A DNA stretch of 26,168 bases, from positions 1 through 26,168 of the forward strand of contig JAIRSP010000012.1 of the NCBI GenBank assembly GCA_031255375.1. The letters run 5' to 3'. Below, one piece after another: positions 24,441-26,168 of the stretch. How positions within the stretch are numbered: the stretch's first letter is position 1; every line of letters begins with the position of its first letter. This DNA is from Endomicrobium sp. (GTDB lineage: Bacteria > Elusimicrobiota > Endomicrobiia > Endomicrobiales > Endomicrobiaceae). The translations under genes were made by a program, and so were the position numbers. Under the pieces are notes generated by a model. The model saw nothing but the letters and a program-made list of their open reading frames with translations, ran no database searches and was not told the origin of the DNA.

Positions 24441-25532
24441 TTATCCCTCCAATAAAGCAATAACTGCCTCTCCGCCTCTTGGTGACCACACTTTTTCTGG
24501 ATCACGGCATACTATTTTTATTGCACTCTCTTCACTTGCAATATAAGTTTTGTTATTTTTTTCTGCCACTACTAATGAGCGAAGTTTAATTTGATCATTT
24601 AGAGCTATCATTCCATTCTCATATCCTAAAATTATTGAAAACGGCCCATTGACTAATGCACCAGCATAAACAGCTCTCATAATTCTTAATTCATTTTTAA
24701 TTTCTTTATTTTTCTCCCTGTCAATATCATCCCAAAATGGCGATGAAATGACTTTTACGGCTTTTTTAATTGACAATTTATGTTTTCTAACAAGAAAATC
24801 AAACAAATATGCTATTACTTCTGTATCCGTTTTCAGTGTACATTTATATCCATACATTTCAACAAATCTTCTATTTGCATCATATGAAGATATTTCCCCA
24901 TTATGCACAACAGACCAATTGAGTATCCCAAAAGGATGTGCTCCACCCCACCAGCCAGGAGTATTCGTCGGGAATCTTCCATGTGCTGTCCACATATATG
25001 CATTATATTTGTCAAGCATAAAAAAATCGCCTATGTCCTCAGGATATCCAACTCCTTTAAATATTCCCATATTTTTACCACTAGAAAAAACATAGGCTCC
25101 ATCATAAGTTGTATTTATTTTTATAATACATTCAGATACAAAATCAAATTCATCTATTGATTTACCATTTTTCAGCATGTTTTTTATTTGTGGACGAATA
25201 AAATAACGCCATATCAATGGTGTATTTGTGATATTTCGAGTACATCTAGTAGGAATTTGTTCTGCCTTTTTAATATAAAAATGTTTTTTAATAAAATCTT
25301 CAGTGTTAGATTTAACATTCATGTTTTCATAGAATATATGAAATGCGTAAAAATTTTTATAATTTGGATATATGCCGTATGCCGCGAACCCTCCGCCGAG
25401 TCCATTTGAACGATCGTGCATTAATGCAATTGATTTAATAATTTCATTACCATTAAATTTTTTACCACTTTTATCTATTATACCACTTATAGCACACCCC
25501 GATGTTATTCTAAACTCTCCTTCTTTAAGCAT
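24441..25532 (-). CDS. Glutamate synthase glutamine amidotransferase subunit (GltB1-type, class II)
   Basis: This free-standing Ntn-type amidotransferase releases ammonia from glutamine for the FMN subunit. The 363-residue protein shows SGCAISGI with candidate nucleophile Cys13, LMHDRSNGLGGGFAAYGIYP (conserved in split GltB1 proteins), AHGRFPTN (the substrate Arg), VVHNGEISSYDANR (the oxyanion Asn-Gly) and TLKTDTEVIAYL (the substrate Asp). The open frame reaches 25592, but GGAGG at 25543-25547 sits 10 bases before the ATG at 25532. With this start, 12 residues precede the cysteine, so a leader would have to be removed to free the N-terminal nucleophile. It is the first gene of the operon and follows tRNA-Leu by 186 bases. 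Confidence 0.92.
   Translation of the reverse strand: MLKEGEFRITSGCAISGIIDKSGKKFNGNEIIKSIALMHDRSNGLGGGFAAYGIYPNYKNFYAFHIFYENMNVKSNTEDFIKKHFYIKKAEQIPTRCTRNITNTPLIWRYFIRPQIKNMLKNGKSIDEFDFVSECIIKINTTYDGAYVFSSGKNMGIFKGVGYPEDIGDFFMLDKYNAYMWTAHGRFPTNTPGWWGGAHPFGILNWSVVHNGEISSYDANRRFVEMYGYKCTLKTDTEVIAYLFDFLVRKHKLSIKKAVKVISSPFWDDIDREKNKEIKNELRIMRAVYAGALVNGPFSIILGYENGMIALNDQIKLRSLVVAEKNNKTYIASEESAIKIVCRDPEKVWSPRGGEAVIALLEG
24445..24450 (-). promoter_or_regulatory. Ribosome binding site that sets the GltB2-type start
   Basis: GGAGGG lies nine bases before the ATG at 24435 on the minus strand, within the last codons of the amidotransferase gene. It decides against the in-frame start at 24489. Confidence 0.7.
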
Positions 25533-25542
25533 ATTATTTATT

Positions 25543-25547
25543 CCTCC
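25543..25547 (-). promoter_or_regulatory. Ribosome binding site that sets the amidotransferase start
   Basis: GGAGG lies 10 bases before the ATG at 25532 on the minus strand. The earlier in-frame ATG at 25592 has no ribosome site, and its added residues do not match the family. Confidence 0.65.
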
Positions 25548-25718
25548 ATGAATTACCCATATCCATCTTCTCACATATAAAATACAACACACAGACTATT
25601 GTCTCTCATACATTTTACACTTATTTTACAGTCTGACTTGTTAAAACCATTCAATAATAAACAAAATGTTTTCGATAATTTTACATCAAACAAAAAAAAC
25701 AATCATCATATATTAAAA

Positions 25719-25804
25719 TGGGCGAAGAGGGACTCGAACCCTCACGATTCTTGCGAATCTCAGGATTTTAAGTCCTGTGCGTCTGCCAGTTCCGCCACTC
25801 ACCC
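25719..25804 (-). tRNA. tRNA-Leu (anticodon UAA)
   Basis: The 86-base minus-strand sequence folds as a class II tRNA. The acceptor stem GGGTGAG/TTCGCCC has two G-T pairs, and the discriminator base is A. The anticodon stem CAGGA/TCCTG encloses loop CTTAAAA, with anticodon TAA. The long variable arm is GATTC-GCAA-GAATC, and the T arm is GAGGG-TTCGAGT-CCCTC. The long variable arm together with UAA identifies leucine. CCA is not encoded and must be added by nucleotidyltransferase. UUA is the leucine codon expected to dominate in DNA this AT-rich. A run of eight T with further T nearby follows about 20 bases downstream and may end the transcript. Confidence 0.96.
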
Positions 25805-25814
25805 AAAACTTAAA

Positions 25815-25820
25815 ATTATA
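25815..25820 (-). promoter_or_regulatory. Likely -10 box of the tRNA-Leu promoter
   Basis: A perfect TATAAT on the minus strand ends 10 bases before the mature tRNA 5' end, which would put the start of transcription a few bases upstream of the tRNA. The -35 region has no good TTGACA match, so this is supported mainly by its position. Confidence 0.4.
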
Positions 25821-25994
25821 TTTTTTTTAATAAACTCTGATTTATTTTTTAATATATTAAATAAATAAACATACAAATATTACTTCTGCAACTTATATTT
25901 ATATAAATTAGCAACCTATAATAAACAAAAAAATTAAAAATTTAATTGAGTATAAAAATGTAACTAATATTAAAATTTCTTAAATTCATTGATA

Positions 25995-26168
25995 TTATGA
26001 AAAAAACCTATCTATCATAATATTTATTCTTTTAGCAACTTCTTTTTTACCAATAACCTCCATCATATGAAATAAACTTGGACCTTTTTTTCTTCCAGAA
26101 ACAGCAATTCTTATAGAATGAAACATTTGAGAAGTTTTAATATTTTTGTCAAAAGCTAAATTTCTTAT
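25995..26168 (-). CDS. gltX: Glutamyl-tRNA synthetase, C-terminal end only (cut by window edge)
   Basis: Only the last 57 codons and the TAA stop are inside the window. They read [34 protein letters not shown] near the end, which matches the anticodon-binding C terminus of bacterial GltX (usual wording PLRVALTGKxxGPxLFEVMEVLGKExxxxRI). The enzyme charges tRNA-Glu. The catalytic domain and KMSKS-type loop lie beyond base 26168 and cannot be checked. It precedes tRNA-Leu and the glutamate synthase operon in the same direction, so glutamate production and glutamate charging are neighbours. Paralogues or a GlnRS cannot be fully excluded from so short a piece, but the C-terminal wording fits GltX best. 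Confidence 0.85.
   Translation of the reverse strand: MRNLAFDKNIKTSQMFHSIRIAVSGRKKGPSLFHMMEVIGKKEVAKRINIMIDRFFS

Noticed and set aside
25719..25804. tRNA-Leu as an integration site for a mobile element
   Set aside because: No integrase, direct repeat of the tRNA 3' end or phage-like gene is seen nearby.
25599..25868. Plus-strand 89-codon open frame over the tRNA
   Set aside because: It runs antisense through tRNA-Leu (its residues GDSNPHDSCESQ-like come from tRNA sequence), which is a known false ORF pattern.
1..26168. CRISPR array or cas locus, suggested by the Cas4-like domain
   Set aside because: No regularly spaced repeats and no cas1, cas2 or effector genes were found in the window.

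Overview
The window is strongly AT-rich and gene-dense. It looks like part of a small, low-GC Firmicutes (Clostridia-type) chromosome. The evidence for Clostridia is the gene order yggS - yggU - ileS - lspA - rluD-like, which is the tail of the Firmicutes division/cell-wall (dcw) cluster, together with GGAGG-type ribosome sites, a PurF carrying Fe-S ligands, and a fully split glutamate synthase. Several features fit a reduced, possibly host-associated genome: A/T homopolymer runs inside genes, short overlaps, loss of genes inside a conserved cluster, and almost no regulatory space. The species cannot be named from the sequence alone. There are 18 protein genes and one tRNA. Every one except the first (partial rsmG) lies on the minus strand, so the natural reading order runs from high to low coordinates.

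Region 1 (26168 to 25719): the 3' end of gltX, then tRNA-Leu(UAA). Region 2 (25532 to 20292): a five-gene glutamate synthase operon, made of a glutamine amidotransferase subunit, an FMN synthase subunit with a built-in ferredoxin domain, a four-cluster ferredoxin, an FAD oxidoreductase and a GXGXG-domain subunit. Region 3 (20119 to 10998): carA, an amino-acid permease, carB, purF and pyrG. Taken together, regions 2 and 3 form a run in which four separate enzymes take the amide nitrogen of glutamine, to make glutamate, carbamoyl phosphate, phosphoribosylamine and CTP, with an amino-acid importer in the middle. Region 4 (10687 to 6877): a two-nuclease protein (Cas4/RecB-like plus DEDD exonuclease, DUF2779-like), recA and metK. 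Region 5 (6610 to 474): the shrunken dcw tail, with yggS, yggU, ileS, lspA, lgt and a pseudouridine synthase. It provides isoleucyl-tRNA charging and the last steps of lipoprotein handling. The sepF, ylmG, ylmH and divIVA genes normally found there are missing. The pseudouridine synthase meets rsmG tail to tail, with a 22-bp coding overlap.

The points most worth a second look are: the glutamine-nitrogen island and its split glutamate synthase, whose amidotransferase needs a leader removed; a CarA/CarB pair that resembles the eukaryotic/Bacteroidetes subtype; a near-consensus promoter with an overlapping inverted repeat inside the carA tail that would drive the permease; the dcw deletion; and the Cas4-like/DEDD nuclease beside recA. 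I found no CRISPR array, insertion sequence, prophage gene, integrase, rRNA or recognisable riboswitch.
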